Under the pieces are notes generated by a model. The model was not told the origin of the DNA. It worked only from the letters and a program-made list of their open reading frames with translations, and did no database searches. The translations under genes were made by a program, and so were the position numbers. This document shows, piece after piece, positions 28,955-38,723 of a DNA stretch of 64,000 bases. The stretch comes from Erwinia pyrifoliae DSM 12163 (lineage in GTDB: Bacteria; Pseudomonadota; Gammaproteobacteria; Enterobacterales; Enterobacteriaceae). The stretch spans positions 2,949,602 to 3,013,601 of the forward strand of contig NC_017390.1 in the NCBI RefSeq assembly GCF_000026985.1. Direction: 5' to 3'. Within the stretch, counting starts at the first letter, position 1. The number at the start of each line of letters is the position of its first letter.

Positions 28955-29737
28955 TTGGGTACGGCAATATTTATGGTTTTGATGGTTTGTGGTTATTGGT
29001 ATACCAGCCGCGACCTTTCCACCCGATTTAAAATAAAACGTTCCTTTGGCTGGGATACGTATTTTCTTGTCGCGCTGTACGGCTGTATTTTCGTTTTACA
29101 GGGCGTTTTCGCCACGGGTATTATCTGGCTGCTGCTGCTGGGCGCATCCTCGATATTTAACGCTATTGCGCAACGGGCTGACGGCCAGCACTACCAGTGG
29201 CAAATTGCGTTTATGAACTGGAGCTTTTTAGGTATTCAGGCACCGGTCGTGGTAATGCTGATCCTGGCGATTGCTTTTTGCATCTATCGCACCAGCTGGT
29301 CGGGGAGCGCACGCCTCGACAGCAACGGCAGGAAAAAACTGTATAAAAAACTCTCCCGAACCAACGGCGTTGAAGCTCTGCTGTTTCAGTGCATGGAGCA
29401 AGGGCAACTGGTGTTGATCACGCTGGAATCGCGCCATGTCTATATCGGGATGGTTCATGCTGCTTCTTACGAAAACATCAATACTGCTAATGTGGTAATT
29501 ATCCCGATGTTAAGTGGCTGCCGCGACAGTCACACGCAGAATTTAAGTATTGAACATAACTACAGTCGCTGGTACGCCGAACATGGCATAACCCTGGTAT
29601 CGGAACCCACATCTGCCATGGCGTTTCGTAAAGTGATCATGCTTAAGCAAATCGAGAGTTTGTCACTCTTCGATGCCGCCAGCGCCAGCACATTATCGCT
29701 GGGCAAAGCCGCTGCACCCGGCTCAGAGAAGCAGTGA
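28955..29737 (+). CDS. Membrane protein of unknown function, second gene of a pair
   Basis: Starting at a TTG one base after the previous stop, this is 260 residues. There are three hydrophobic segments in the first 125 residues (IFMVLMVCGYWYT, FLVALYGCIFVLQGVFATGI, APVVVMLILAIAFCIY), then a cytosolic domain of about 130 residues (GVEALLFQCMEQGQLVLITL, VYIGMVHAASYEN). That domain looks like a small beta-rich fold, but I cannot name it. Its 3' end overlaps crcB by 15 bp on the opposite strand. Confidence 0.65.
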   Translation: MGTAIFMVLMVCGYWYTSRDLSTRFKIKRSFGWDTYFLVALYGCIFVLQGVFATGIIWLLLLGASSIFNAIAQRADGQHYQWQIAFMNWSFLGIQAPVVVMLILAIAFCIYRTSWSGSARLDSNGRKKLYKKLSRTNGVEALLFQCMEQGQLVLITLESRHVYIGMVHAASYENINTANVVIIPMLSGCRDSHTQNLSIEHNYSRWYAEHGITLVSEPTSAMAFRKVIMLKQIESLSLFDAASASTLSLGKAAAPGSEKQ

Positions 29738-30100
29738 CATAAGCCAGAAGCCACCCATCGTCATTAACAGTGAACCTGCGACGTGGGTAATAACAGAGAT
29801 GATTGCCCAGAGGTAACTACCAGCCTGGATCAGCGTCACCACCTCCAGCGAGAACGTGGAAAAGGTGGTCATCCCCCCGCATAAACCGGTGGTTATCAGC
29901 AGTTTCCAGGTCTGATCCATCCCCGGATAACGGGCAAACAACGCCACCGCAGCACCAATAATAAATCCACCGACCAGATTAACCAGCAGCGTGCCGGGCG
30001 GCAAATTTGGAAACCAGGCGTTGAGGCGCACGGCGAGCAACCAGCGCACGACGCAGCCAGCACAGCCGCCTGCCATCACGGCTAATAACTGTTTCAACAT
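29723..30100 (-). CDS. crcB: Fluoride channel CrcB/Fluc
   Basis: The 125-residue inner-membrane protein has four helices and the Fluc motifs GTLLVNLVGGFIIG (Asn lining the pore) and TTGLCGGMTTFSTFSLE (the Phe-box and sodium site). Dual-topology dimers export fluoride. A fluoride riboswitch-like element precedes it at 30183-30245, supporting fluoride-induced expression. Confidence 0.95.
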   Translation of the reverse strand: MLKQLLAVMAGGCAGCVVRWLLAVRLNAWFPNLPPGTLLVNLVGGFIIGAAVALFARYPGMDQTWKLLITTGLCGGMTTFSTFSLEVVTLIQAGSYLWAIISVITHVAGSLLMTMGGFWLMSLLL

Positions 30101-30182
30101 AAAATCCTCTGCGGGTAGCGGGGCAGGTGCCAGCAGGTAATCAAACTATCGCCTGAACCACCAACCCCGGTTGAAAGAGTCA

Positions 30183-30245
30183 GCGTGATCGGGCGTTATC
30201 AGCCCAAAAAATCAGGGCGGTTGGGAAAGGTGCAACACCATTACC
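30183..30245 (-). ncRNA. Fluoride (crcB-motif) riboswitch
   Basis: On the minus strand the order of conserved blocks is GGTAATGGTGTTGCACC, a linker, AACCGCCC, a T-rich loop, GGGCTGATAACGCC. This follows the crcB motif (GG.GAUGG.GUUC.CC ... AACCGC ... GCUGAUGAC.CCU). GGT/ACC and GCCC/GGGC form stems, and GGTGTT can pair with AACGCC as the pseudoknot. Two positions deviate (GATGG to AATGG, GATGAC to GATAAC). About 80 nt separate it from crcB. A clear terminator or anti-terminator is not visible, so the switch may act on translation. Confidence 0.75.
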
Positions 30246-30341
30246 TTATTGCGTGTAAGATAATCAGCCGTCGTGAGTTTTGCAAGCGGCCGCTCAAAGG
30301 CTAAGATAACAAAAACACCGCTGCTGCAGGATGGGGTAAAT

Positions 30342-30776
30342 ATGACCGAACGCCGCAACATACTGCTCCCCGCCACCGCGCAAAAGCGCAACAGGAAAAA
30401 AGCGTTGCGCTATTTATATCAATTGTTGGCCGTGTTAAGCCTGGCGCTGGCCGTTGCGGGCTTCATTCTGCCGGGCTTGCCCTGCACCGAGTTTGTGCTG
30501 TTGGCGGCCTGGTTCGCTTCGCGTAGCTCACCGTCTTTGCACCGCTGGATTATGCGTCACAGGCTGTTTGGCCCGCTGCTGGCCAACTGGCAGCAGGGTA
30601 TTTTGCCGCGCCGGGCGAAATGGGCTGCCACGCTGGCCATGAGCCTGACCGCGCTGGTGATGGCCATTTGCGTGTCGCATACGCCCAGCGTGGTCGTATC
30701 TATCGGCTGCATGGCGGCAGTATTGGTTTGGCTTTGGCGTCGTCCGGAGAAACAAAACCCGCCGCCACCGGCCTGA
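30342..30776 (+). CDS. ybaN: YbaN family inner-membrane protein (DUF454)
   Basis: From the ATG at 30342 this is 144 residues. ALAVAGFILPGLPCTEFVLL and AAWFASRSSPSLHRWIMRH are the DUF454 signature, followed by two further helices. Function is unknown. It is divergent from crcB. Confidence 0.88.
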   Translation: MTERRNILLPATAQKRNRKKALRYLYQLLAVLSLALAVAGFILPGLPCTEFVLLAAWFASRSSPSLHRWIMRHRLFGPLLANWQQGILPRRAKWAATLAMSLTALVMAICVSHTPSVVVSIGCMAAVLVWLWRRPEKQNPPPPA

Positions 30777-30870
30777 AAAGAAGAAAACCCTGATGCCGCG
30801 CCACCGATTCGAATCGAACCAATATTCATTCTACTGCTGCTTCACCGTGCTCAAATATTGTGCTAAATTA

Positions 30871-30894
30871 AAATGTAGTAACATATCTACATTT
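30871..30894. promoter_or_regulatory. Toxin-antitoxin operator palindrome
   Basis: AAATGTAG and CTACATTT are perfect inverted repeats 8 nt apart, ending 16 bp before the antitoxin ATG. Antitoxin-toxin complexes usually bind such dyads to repress their own promoter. Confidence 0.7.
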
Positions 30895-30910
30895 GGCTCA
30901 GGAGCGCGAT

Positions 30911-31162
30911 ATGACGACAAAAACCTATACCAGCCGCCTGTTTAATCAGGACGTTTCTGGTGCAAAAAAAGCCGCAGAAACTGCGCCGGTATATATCACG
31001 GTGCGCGGCAGGCCGTCTCACGTTTTAATGACGTTTGCACAGTATCAAAAGCTGTCTGGTGCCTCGGTAAGCCTGGCCGATGCGCTTTATATGCCCGCAG
31101 CCGGGGATGTCGATTTTGAGCTTCCCCGCGAGGATATTATTGTCAGGGATGTGGATTTCTGA
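30911..31162 (+). CDS. Phd/YefM-type antitoxin of a VapBC-like pair
   Basis: This 83-residue antitoxin has the Phd/YefM DNA-binding N-terminus (FNQDVSGAKKAAETAPVYIT, RGRPSHVLMTFAQYQKL) and an acidic toxin-binding tail (GDVDFELPREDIIVRDVDF). Its TGA overlaps the toxin ATG. A palindrome at 30871-30894 is its likely operator. Confidence 0.85.
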   Translation: MTTKTYTSRLFNQDVSGAKKAAETAPVYITVRGRPSHVLMTFAQYQKLSGASVSLADALYMPAAGDVDFELPREDIIVRDVDF

Positions 31163-31587
31163 TGCTCTATTTACTTGATACCAATGTCCTTGCTGAACTA
31201 CGCAAGGTAAAAAGTGGGCGATGCGCGCAGCAGGTCATCGACTGGGCAGAATCAGTTAGCGTTAGCGATACCTTTATCTCTGCCATCAGCGTACTGGAAA
31301 TAGAGCGCGGAATATTGTTGAAGGAAAAAAGCGACAGTCGTCAGGGAAAAATCCTGCGTCAGTGGTTTGAAGAATACGTCCTCAGTGAATATCAGGGACG
31401 GATCCTGTCTGTCGACAGACAGGTTGCCCGTCATTGTGCCCGGCTGCATGTGCCGGACAAACGTTCACTTAACGATTCACTGATTGCCGCCACCGCTTTT
31501 ATCAACGGCATGACGGTAGTTACCCGAAACATCGCAGATTTCACCCATATGGATATCCCCTTGCTCAATCCCTGGGCTGATGTCTGA
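31162..31587 (+). CDS. PIN-domain toxin, VapC family
   Basis: The 141-residue PIN domain has the acidic catalytic residues in LLDTNVLAEL, SVLEIERG, RSLNDSLIAATA and VTRNIADF. VapC toxins are magnesium-dependent RNases that often cut initiator tRNA or rRNA. Antitoxin and toxin overlap by one base. Confidence 0.9.
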   Translation: MLYLLDTNVLAELRKVKSGRCAQQVIDWAESVSVSDTFISAISVLEIERGILLKEKSDSRQGKILRQWFEEYVLSEYQGRILSVDRQVARHCARLHVPDKRSLNDSLIAATAFINGMTVVTRNIADFTHMDIPLLNPWADV

Positions 31588-31600
31588 ACAAAACCGCTCA

Positions 31601-32237
31601 CTAGCGATTATCTACCCGCATTTTCAACGCCAGTCCGGCCAGCACCGCGCCCATCAGCCAGCGTTGAGCCTTCTGCCAGCCGAGCCGACTGGCAAGAAAG
31701 CTGGCGATACCTCTGGCGGTGAAGATAATCCCCCCGTTGATCAGCATACTGATAACGATTTGACTGAAACCGAGTGCCAGCGACTGCCCCAGCACATGCC
31801 CCTGCGCCGGGTGGATAAACTGCGGCAGCAGGGTCAGATAGATAACGGCAGCTTTTGGGTTGAGCAGATTGGTAAACAGCCCCATGCTGAACAGCTTGCC
31901 AGCGCTGTCCGGCGGCAGGTCGCGCAGCTGAAACGCGGATTTTCCACCACATATCGCCTGCCACGCCATCCACAGCAGATAAATCACGCCAGCGAAACGC
32001 AGCACGTCGTAAGCCATTGGTACCGCCATCAGCAGCGCGGTAATGCCCAGCGCAGCGCAGCGCAGCGCAGAGCATATAAAACATAAAGCCTAACGCCACG
32101 CCGGATAGCGAGATATATCCGGCCCTACGCCCCTGACTTATGGAGCGCGAGATCAGATAGATCATGTTGGGTCCGGGGGTCAGTACCATACCAAGCGTGA
32201 TGCCGGCGAACGGCAGAAGCGGGGAAAGCGTCACCAT
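31601..32237 (-). pseudogene. LysE/RhtB-family exporter gene, frameshifted in a 5-bp repeat
   Basis: The first part from the ATG at 32237 reads LPFAGITLGMVLTPGPNMIY and GYISLSGVALGFMFYMLCAA (LysE signature). The rest, in another frame, reads AVPMAYDVLRFAGVIYLLWM and SMGLFTNLLNPKAAVIYLTL. The break falls exactly in four CGCTG copies at 32048-32067. Removing two copies restores CAALGITALLMAVP and a 208-residue protein, the normal family size; adding one copy would also restore frame. The family exports amino acids such as homoserine, threonine or lysine. The gene may be freshly inactive or reversibly off. Confidence 0.9.
32048..32067. repeat. Pentanucleotide tandem repeat, four copies
   Basis: CAGCG is repeated four times without interruption (CGCTG on the coding strand), followed by a near copy CAGAG. 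The repeat lies inside the LysE-family gene and causes its frameshift, the expected result of slipped-strand replication. Confidence 0.9.
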
Positions 32238-32255
32238 ATCCCCCCCTGATATCAG

Positions 32256-33509
32256 TTAAACGCGCACGGTATCGTCGCCGAACGCCACCCACTTATAGGT
32301 GGTCAGCGCTTCCAGCCCCATCGGGCCACGAGCGTGCAGTTTCTGCGTACTGACCGCCACTTCTGCGCCTAAACCAAACTGCCCGCCGTCGGTAAAACGG
32401 GTGCTGGCATTCACGTAAACCGCTGAAGAATCCACTTCATTGACGAAGCGCTCCGCATGCTTAATGGTGCGCGTCAGAATGGCATCGGAATGTTGAGTAC
32501 CGTATTCGCGGATATGCGCAATCGCTTCAGTGAGGTCATCCACCAGCTTCACGTTCAGATCCAGCGCCAGCCATTCGTCGCGGAACTGGGCATCGGTCAC
32601 CGCACTGACGCAAGCCGTGCCCTGCTGCAACAGCGGCAGCGAACGCGCATCGGCGTGCAGGCTAATCCCCTCCTGCGCCATGCGCGCACTGAGCGCTGGC
32701 AGGAAGCTGTCGGCTATCGCCGCATCAATCAGCAGGGTTTCTACCGAGTTACAGGCGCTCGGCCGCTGCTTCTTGGCATTAACGATCACCTTGAGCGCCG
32801 CTTCCTGCTCGATACTGCGATCGACGTAGATATGGCAAACGCCGATACCGCCGGTGATCACCGGAATGGTCGACTGTTCACGGCACAGCTTGTGCAGTCC
32901 GGCACCACCGCGTGGGATCAGCATATCGACATAACGATCGAGTTTCAGTAGCTGATTGACCAACTCGCGATCCGGGCTTTCAATCGCCTGTACCGCTGCA
33001 GCCGGCACACCATGTTGTTTCAACGCATCCTGAATGACGCGCACGGTGGAGGCATTGGTGCGATAAGTCTCTTTGCCACCGCGCAGGATCACCGCATTAC
33101 CGGTTTTCAGGCACAGGCTGGCGACATCCACGGTGACGTTCGGGCGCGCTTCATAAATCACCCCGACCACACCGAGCGGCACGCGGCGGCGTTCAATGCG
33201 CAGTCCGCTATCAAGCTTACCGCCGTCAATCACCACCCCGACCGGGTCTGGCAGGCGGCACACCTGACGTACGTCGTCGGCGATCCCTTTCAGGCGTTGC
33301 CGATCGAGCATCAGACGATCCAGTAGCGCCGCGCTCATGCCGTTTTGCCGCGCGTCGGCAAGATCCTGCTGGTTGGCGGCAAGGATCTCTGCGCTCTGCG
33401 CTTCAAGACGATCGGCAATCGTCATCAATAGCTGGTTTTTTTCTGCGGTGGAGAGCACCGACAGCTGATAAGAGGCGGCCTTCGCGGCCTGGCCCATTTG
33501 TTCTAGCAT
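32256..33509 (-). CDS. proA: Gamma-glutamyl phosphate reductase
   Basis: The 417-residue enzyme reduces glutamyl phosphate with NADPH to glutamate semialdehyde, the second step of proline synthesis. The catalytic Cys lies in [13 protein letters not shown], and [19 protein letters not shown] and [14 protein letters not shown] are family motifs. It follows proB by 9 nt in one operon. Confidence 0.98.
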   Translation of the reverse strand: MLEQMGQAAKAASYQLSVLSTAEKNQLLMTIADRLEAQSAEILAANQQDLADARQNGMSAALLDRLMLDRQRLKGIADDVRQVCRLPDPVGVVIDGGKLDSGLRIERRRVPLGVVGVIYEARPNVTVDVASLCLKTGNAVILRGGKETYRTNASTVRVIQDALKQHGVPAAAVQAIESPDRELVNQLLKLDRYVDMLIPRGGAGLHKLCREQSTIPVITGGIGVCHIYVDRSIEQEAALKVIVNAKKQRPSACNSVETLLIDAAIADSFLPALSARMAQEGISLHADARSLPLLQQGTACVSAVTDAQFRDEWLALDLNVKLVDDLTEAIAHIREYGTQHSDAILTRTIKHAERFVNEVDSSAVYVNASTRFTDGGQFGLGAEVAVSTQKLHARGPMGLEALTTYKWVAFGDDTVRV

Positions 33510-33518
33510 CCACGTTCC

Positions 33519-34622
33519 TTAGCTGACAATCATATCGTCGCGATGAACAGCCACCGGACCATATTCATAACCCAGAATTTCGCCGATCTGCTGGGAATGA
33601 TGCCCGGCGATCATGCGCATAGCATCGCTGTTATAGCGCGATACGCCGTGAGCCACATCGCGCCCCAGCAGGTTGCGGATGCGGATCACTTCACCACGCG
33701 AGAAGTTACCGCTGATTTCACGGATGCCTTTTGGCAACAGCGAACTGCCGCGTTCAAGGATCGCCGACAGCGCTCCGTCGTCCACCACCAGTTCACCGGC
33801 AGGAGGCGCGCCGAAGATCCAGCGTTTACGGTTTTCCAGCGGGGTTTCCAGCGCATGGAAGCAGGTTCCCACCGGATTGGAAGCGATCACATCGCCAATC
33901 ACGCCCGCACGGCCACCCGCCGCAATAATAGTATCGATGCCGGCACGGCAGGCAATATCCGCCGCCTGCAACTTGGTCGTCATACCTCCGGTGCCAAGAC
34001 CGGAAACGCTATCCCCGGCCAGCGCACGCAGATTGTCGTCAATGCCCCTGACGTCACGGATCAGTTCTGCCTGCGGATTATCGCGCGGATCGGCGGTGAA
34101 CAGCCCCTGCTGATCGGTCAGCAGCAGCAGCTTATCGGCTCCGGCGAGAATAGCGGCCAGCGCCGACAGGTTATCGTTATCGCCCACCTTAATCTCGGCG
34201 GTGGCGACCGCATCATTCTCATTAATCACCGGGACAATATGGTTATCGAGCAGCGCGCGCAGCGTATCGCGGGCGTTGAGAAAGCGCTCACGATCTTCCA
34301 GATCGGCACGCGTCAGCAGCATCTGGCCGATATGGATACCGTAGATAGAGAACAGTTGTTCCCACAGTTGGATCAGACGGCTCTGCCCCACCGCAGCCAG
34401 CAGCTGCTTGGAAGCAATGGTCGGCGGCAGTTCCGGGTAACCCAGATGCTCTCGCCCGGCCGCCATCGCGCCCGAAGTGACGATCACAATCCGGTGCCCT
34501 GCCGCGTGCTGCTGGGCGCACTGCCGCACCAGCTCGACGATATGCGCCCGATTAAGCCGACGTGAACCGCCGGTCAAAACGCTGGTCCCCAGTTTCACCA
34601 CCAGGGTCTGGCTGCTGCTCAT
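33519..34622 (-). CDS. proB: Glutamate 5-kinase
   Basis: Starting at the ATG at 34622 (AGGAAATA before it) gives 367 residues, the E. coli length. The amino acid kinase domain opens with [14 protein letters not shown] and contains [13 protein letters not shown]-terminal PUA domain follows. It phosphorylates glutamate and is proline feedback-inhibited. Longer upstream frames lack family similarity. Confidence 0.97.
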   Translation of the reverse strand: MSSSQTLVVKLGTSVLTGGSRRLNRAHIVELVRQCAQQHAAGHRIVIVTSGAMAAGREHLGYPELPPTIASKQLLAAVGQSRLIQLWEQLFSIYGIHIGQMLLTRADLEDRERFLNARDTLRALLDNHIVPVINENDAVATAEIKVGDNDNLSALAAILAGADKLLLLTDQQGLFTADPRDNPQAELIRDVRGIDDNLRALAGDSVSGLGTGGMTTKLQAADIACRAGIDTIIAAGGRAGVIGDVIASNPVGTCFHALETPLENRKRWIFGAPPAGELVVDDGALSAILERGSSLLPKGIREISGNFSRGEVIRIRNLLGRDVAHGVSRYNSDAMRMIAGHHSQQIGEILGYEYGPVAVHRDDMIVS

Positions 34623-34768
34623 TATTTCCTGCCATTTCGTAAAAAAGAGTACAAAGAAACGTTTTAGCAGTTGTTGTGCCTGAAGCCAACAGCCAGCAGG
34701 GGAAAAGGGTGAAAAAGCCATTCCCTTTGCCGTTCCAGGCGTGGGCGATTAACAGCAAACATTTAAAA

Positions 34769-34786
34769 CTGTAATAAATATTTAAT
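34769..34786 (+). promoter_or_regulatory. Pho-box-like site upstream of the porin
   Basis: CTGTAAT, AAAT and ATTTAAT follow the Pho-box arrangement (two CTGTCAT-like 7-mers, 4 bp apart). The first half is good and the second weak. It lies about 130 bp before the phoE start and matches the known PhoB control of phoE. Confidence 0.45.
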
Positions 34787-34918
34787 AGATAAGAGGTAAA
34801 AAGTCGGTGTCTTGACAGGAGCCTGACGGCCAACAATAGCCAAAATAGCTCGGTCTGCATGATCGATATCCTAACTATGGCGGCAATTTATTTTTTTTCT
34901 TTTGGGTTTGATAATAAC

Positions 34919-36073
34919 ATGATGATAAAACGCACACTGACAATCCTGACCGCCGCTTTGACCTTAACCACCGCTGCACAAGCCGCAGAAATTTACAATA
35001 AAGACGGCAATAAACTGGACTTCTACGGCAAAATCAAAGCGATGCGCTACCTAAGCGATGCGGATAGCAACGCCGGCAATAATGCTGATAAATCCTATAC
35101 CCGTATCGGCTTCAAAGGGCAGACCCAGATCAACGACCTGCTGACCGGCTATGGTCAGTGGGAATATCACTTCAGCCTGAGCAATTCAGAAGGCAGCAGC
35201 GACGCGCAGTCAGGTAACAAAACCCGTCTGGGCTTTGCCGGCCTGAAGCTGAAGGATTATGGTTCGATTGACTACGGCCGCAACTATGGCGTGATATACG
35301 ACGTCGAAGCCTTCACCGATATGATGCCGGAATTTGGCGCAACCGGTTATACACGCACTGATACCTACATGCTCACCCGTGGTAACAGCATGCTGACCTG
35401 GCGTAACAGCGATTTTTTTGGTCTGGTCGACGGGTTGAAGATTGCACTGCAGTACCAGGGTAAAAACGAAGGTTCGGGCGCCCGTGCCACCAACGTGTCT
35501 AACGGTGAGGGCTACGGCGCGTCACTGTCTTATCAAATCGTCGAAGGTCTGACCATTAACGGCGCGATGTCTTCATCCAACCGTTTGAATGCCAACGGTG
35601 CCAGCTCCACCACCAGCCAGAAAATGGCCGCTTACGGTTCAGGTGATAAGGCGGAAGCCTGGGCAACGGGCTTAAAATATGACAACAAGGGAGTCTATCT
35701 GGCGGGAACTTATGCTGAAACGCGTAACACTAACCCGTTAAGCGGCGCTTCTTATACCTTTGCCGGTAATACCACGGCAACCGCCGTTTCCGGTTACGTT
35801 AACAAACTGCAGAATACCGAACTGGTTGCCCAGTATCAATTTGATTCCGGGCTGCGTCCGTCGCTGGCTTATGTGCAGACCAAGGCTAAAGACATTGAAA
35901 ACGGCATTGGCGATGCCGATCTGAGCAAATTTGTTGATATCGCCGCCACTTACTACTTCAACAAAAACATGTCTGCCTTCGTCGACTACAAAGTTAACCT
36001 GCTAAGCAAAAACAATAAGCTGAACCTGAATACTGACGATATCGTCGCTGTCGGTCTGATGTATCAGTTCTGA
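34919..36073 (+). CDS. phoE: Outer-membrane porin PhoE-like
   Basis: The ATG at 34919 gives 384 residues with a signal peptide (TLTILTAALTLTTAAQA, cleaved before AEIYNKDG). DFYGKIKAMRYLSDA resembles the PhoE-specific KVKAMHYMSD. The constriction-loop region (DMMPEFGATGY) and C-terminal VGLMYQF with terminal Phe are standard for trimeric porins. The location next to proBA and crl is that of E. coli phoE, an anion-preferring porin. Loops are longer than in E. coli. OmpC/OmpF ancestry cannot be fully excluded. Confidence 0.85.
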   Translation: MMIKRTLTILTAALTLTTAAQAAEIYNKDGNKLDFYGKIKAMRYLSDADSNAGNNADKSYTRIGFKGQTQINDLLTGYGQWEYHFSLSNSEGSSDAQSGNKTRLGFAGLKLKDYGSIDYGRNYGVIYDVEAFTDMMPEFGATGYTRTDTYMLTRGNSMLTWRNSDFFGLVDGLKIALQYQGKNEGSGARATNVSNGEGYGASLSYQIVEGLTINGAMSSSNRLNANGASSTTSQKMAAYGSGDKAEAWATGLKYDNKGVYLAGTYAETRNTNPLSGASYTFAGNTTATAVSGYVNKLQNTELVAQYQFDSGLRPSLAYVQTKAKDIENGIGDADLSKFVDIAATYYFNKNMSAFVDYKVNLLSKNNKLNLNTDDIVAVGLMYQF

Positions 36074-36140
36074 TTAACCTGATGCGCTCACCCGGTTTCT
36101 GCCGTGCTGAGCGTTGATTATCTGGCCTGTCGCTCGGAAA

Positions 36141-36175
36141 ACAAACAAGGCTGGTTTAATCAGCCTTGTTTGTTT
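36141..36175. terminator. Bidirectional intrinsic terminator between phoE and crl
   Basis: ACAAACAAGGCTG and CAGCCTTGTTTGT form a 13-bp perfect stem around GTTTAAT, with TT after and AA before. It terminates convergent phoE and crl. Confidence 0.85.
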
Positions 36176-36182
36176 AATCCGG

Positions 36183-36584
36183 TCAGGCGGTGAGCTTCAC
36201 CGGCTGGTCAGCAAAATCCGTCGCCGGGATCAGTTCCAGATCCATCTCCGCCAGCAGCGCTTTTAAACGCTCATGGAAGTTGCGTAATGTCTCTTCGAGA
36301 CGGGCATTGTTATCCTTGCCCTTTACTGCTGTCGGCTTCCAGTTACCTTGTTTATCGAACAGGCCAAAGTGGTACTCGTAGGTAAAATGGTCAGCCCGGG
36401 CTTCCAGCTCCATCCACCATCCCCAGAATTCACGCAGCTCCGGTTGCGGTTTCACATTGACGCAAACGGCCAGACAGTCGAAGAAGAAACGATCGCCTTC
36501 GCATTTACTTTCACGGATATAAGGACCTAAAGAGTGAAAGCGCTTAATTATTCGACTCTTAGGATGTCCACTCGGTAACGTCAT
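36183..36584 (-). CDS. crl: Sigma-S-binding factor Crl
   Basis: The 133-residue protein ([40 protein letters not shown]) has the conserved Crl core. Crl binds sigma-S and promotes its holoenzyme assembly. With iraP at 28.2 kb, two sigma-S regulators are in this window. Confidence 0.97.
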   Translation of the reverse strand: MTLPSGHPKSRIIKRFHSLGPYIRESKCEGDRFFFDCLAVCVNVKPQPELREFWGWWMELEARADHFTYEYHFGLFDKQGNWKPTAVKGKDNNARLEETLRNFHERLKALLAEMDLELIPATDFADQPVKLTA

Positions 36585-36640
36585 CGTTTAACCCCCTTGG
36601 TTGAGCCTTAAGTTGTAGCAAAAATGTGGGTTTTAGCAAC

Positions 36641-37888
36641 TCATCGCGATAAATTGGCAAATAGCCAGTCACAAATATCGCGTAAAGCCTTATCAAAATT
36701 CGTTACCGCCGGGGACGGGGTGATTTTTAACAGCCGGCCGGCACCGGAAGAGTTCACGATCAGCCGCGATTCCTCTTCCGCGCTGAGAGGGTCATCTGCC
36801 CAGTAAGCTGACAGCATCGGGGTAGATAAGCGACGGCCCAGCAGCCCCTGCATTTTCAGCGAAAAGCGGCACAGTTCGGCACGCAATGTGCTGTCAGAAG
36901 TACCGGACATCCCCAGCCTGCTGGCCAGCATATCCATAGACATATCCGGCACGCTGTCCTGGAGATGCCTGTCCGTCAACAGACGATGTACCCACGGGCT
37001 GATGCAGGCCACCGCACGCAACCGCTGAGTTTCAAGACAGGCAAGTCTTACCGCCACGTTAGCGCCAAAGCGAAATCCAAAGGCCGCTACGCGGGTGTGA
37101 TCAATCCAGGCAACGTTTTCCAGCTGGCGCAGCACCTGCTGGTGCAGGTAGCTGGTATCCTGCGTCAGTTTCCATTTGGCGGAAAAACCCACCGACGGCA
37201 TATCCAGGGTCAGCAAAGCGATACCGCGTGGCGCGAGGTAGTCATGGAACAGCCGGTAATGATCGCTTTGCAGCGAATCGAGGCTGCCGCACATCAGCAC
37301 CGTGGGAAAAGGAGGCTGTGCCTCAGGGGGCATATGCAGGAAGCCGTTTACCGGGCTGCCGTCAGCAATGGCAAACTCCAGCTCTTTCAATTCACCGGGC
37401 AAAAGCACAGTGCTCTGCTGGTAGGCGCGGCTGGCCAGCAATTGCGCCTGCCCGGCTAACCTATCCTCTTTCAGGTGCGGATAAATCGCCACGCTAAAAA
37501 GGTTAGCGGCTTGCAGCCAACAGTGGCCAGCCTGCTGGTCATCGGCGCACTGGCCGGCTTTCTGTTGCCATCGGGCAGCCTGTTTTGACCACTCATAAAT
37601 CCAGTTACCGCCACGGTAACCCATCACCGTATCCAGCAACCGCTCGTCAGTACGCTCGCTGTTACTCGCCGCAATACGCGCCAGCACCTCAATGATCTCC
37701 TGCGGCGACAGGCCACGCCAGGCCCATAGCAGCCGATCGATCGTGCGATACCAGCCGACAGGGATCTCACCGCCCAGCGCAGAATGAATTGAGAACGGAA
37801 GAGGATGGCCACGACGCACCAGCGATGACGTTTCCGGATGTTTAAAACGCGGTTTGAACAGCTCTTCGCTGAGATTTTTTGGCGACAT
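36641..37888 (-). CDS. frsA: Esterase FrsA
   Basis: The 415 residues from the ATG at 37888 match E. coli FrsA (414): [20 protein letters not shown], the alpha/beta-hydrolase segment [18 protein letters not shown], and [17 protein letters not shown]. FrsA was found as a partner of unphosphorylated EIIA-Glc and has esterase activity. In-frame starts exist at 37921 and 37948 (GTG); none has a good ribosome-binding site, so the start is uncertain. Confidence 0.93.
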   Translation of the reverse strand: MSPKNLSEELFKPRFKHPETSSLVRRGHPLPFSIHSALGGEIPVGWYRTIDRLLWAWRGLSPQEIIEVLARIAASNSERTDERLLDTVMGYRGGNWIYEWSKQAARWQQKAGQCADDQQAGHCWLQAANLFSVAIYPHLKEDRLAGQAQLLASRAYQQSTVLLPGELKELEFAIADGSPVNGFLHMPPEAQPPFPTVLMCGSLDSLQSDHYRLFHDYLAPRGIALLTLDMPSVGFSAKWKLTQDTSYLHQQVLRQLENVAWIDHTRVAAFGFRFGANVAVRLACLETQRLRAVACISPWVHRLLTDRHLQDSVPDMSMDMLASRLGMSGTSDSTLRAELCRFSLKMQGLLGRRLSTPMLSAYWADDPLSAEEESRLIVNSSGAGRLLKITPSPAVTNFDKALRDICDWLFANLSR

Positions 37889-38004
37889 AACAGGGAGGTT
37901 CTCCGGCAGGCGATCGGACATTGAGTCTATCGTAGCCAGCGAATTCACGCGAAGGGTAAAACAGACGCGCCCGGCATAACCGGGCGCGTTTTGATCGACA
38001 TCAA

Positions 38005-38463
38005 TCAGCTTTTAACCAGCGGTGGAAGATAGGCGATCCCCATATCCCACGGCTGTTCGATCCAGGTATTTTGCGGAATATCAATGACGTAATCATCTAC
38101 CAGTGGGCGGCCAGCAGGTTTGGCAAAGATGGTGACAAAATGCGCTTTCGGGTACATATCGCGGATGGCCTGTGCAGTGCCGCCGGTATCCACCAGATCG
38201 TCAATCACGATAAAGCCTTCGCCGTCCCCTTCTGCACGTTTCAGTACGCTCATTTCACGTTGGTTATCATGGTCGTAGCTGGAGATACAAACGGTGTCCA
38301 CATGACGGATGCACAGCTCGCGCGCCAGTAACGCAGCCGGCACCAGACCACCGCGACTGACGGCAATAATGCCCTTCCACCGTTCAGCAGGCAGTAAGCG
38401 CCCGGCCAGTTTACGGGCATGAATTTGCAGCATGTCCCAGGTGACGACGTATTTTTCACTCAT
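38005..38463 (-). CDS. gpt: Xanthine-guanine phosphoribosyltransferase
   Basis: The 152-residue enzyme salvages guanine and xanthine with PRPP at the inner face of the membrane. [20 protein letters not shown] and the PRPP loop [17 protein letters not shown] are diagnostic. Length and neighbours match E. coli. Confidence 0.98.
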   Translation of the reverse strand: MSEKYVVTWDMLQIHARKLAGRLLPAERWKGIIAVSRGGLVPAALLARELCIRHVDTVCISSYDHDNQREMSVLKRAEGDGEGFIVIDDLVDTGGTAQAIRDMYPKAHFVTIFAKPAGRPLVDDYVIDIPQNTWIEQPWDMGIAYLPPLVKS

Positions 38464-38723
38464 AAAAAAATCCCGACCAAGAAAATTGGCTCAAAAAATG
38501 TGCAGTGGCAGCGGTTGCGCGAAATTATAGTGATCTGAGGCGCTAAAAACCAGCCCGCTGCACCCCGGGGGGATTTTTTCCTCAGGCGACAGGAGCATGC
38601 ACTAACAATCAATGATATTCTTTTGCTACCGCGCCAGAGTTGCTGGCGTGAATTTTCTAACCGCTATCCATGCACGCCCCTGCCTTACAGACAGGTTGGT
38701 GATGCCGACACAGGAGAGTTAAC

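Noticed and set aside
30796..30821. A tRNA gene before the VapBC-type pair
   Set aside because: Only a T-arm-like palindrome is present; no acceptor stem, anticodon arm or full cloverleaf can be built.
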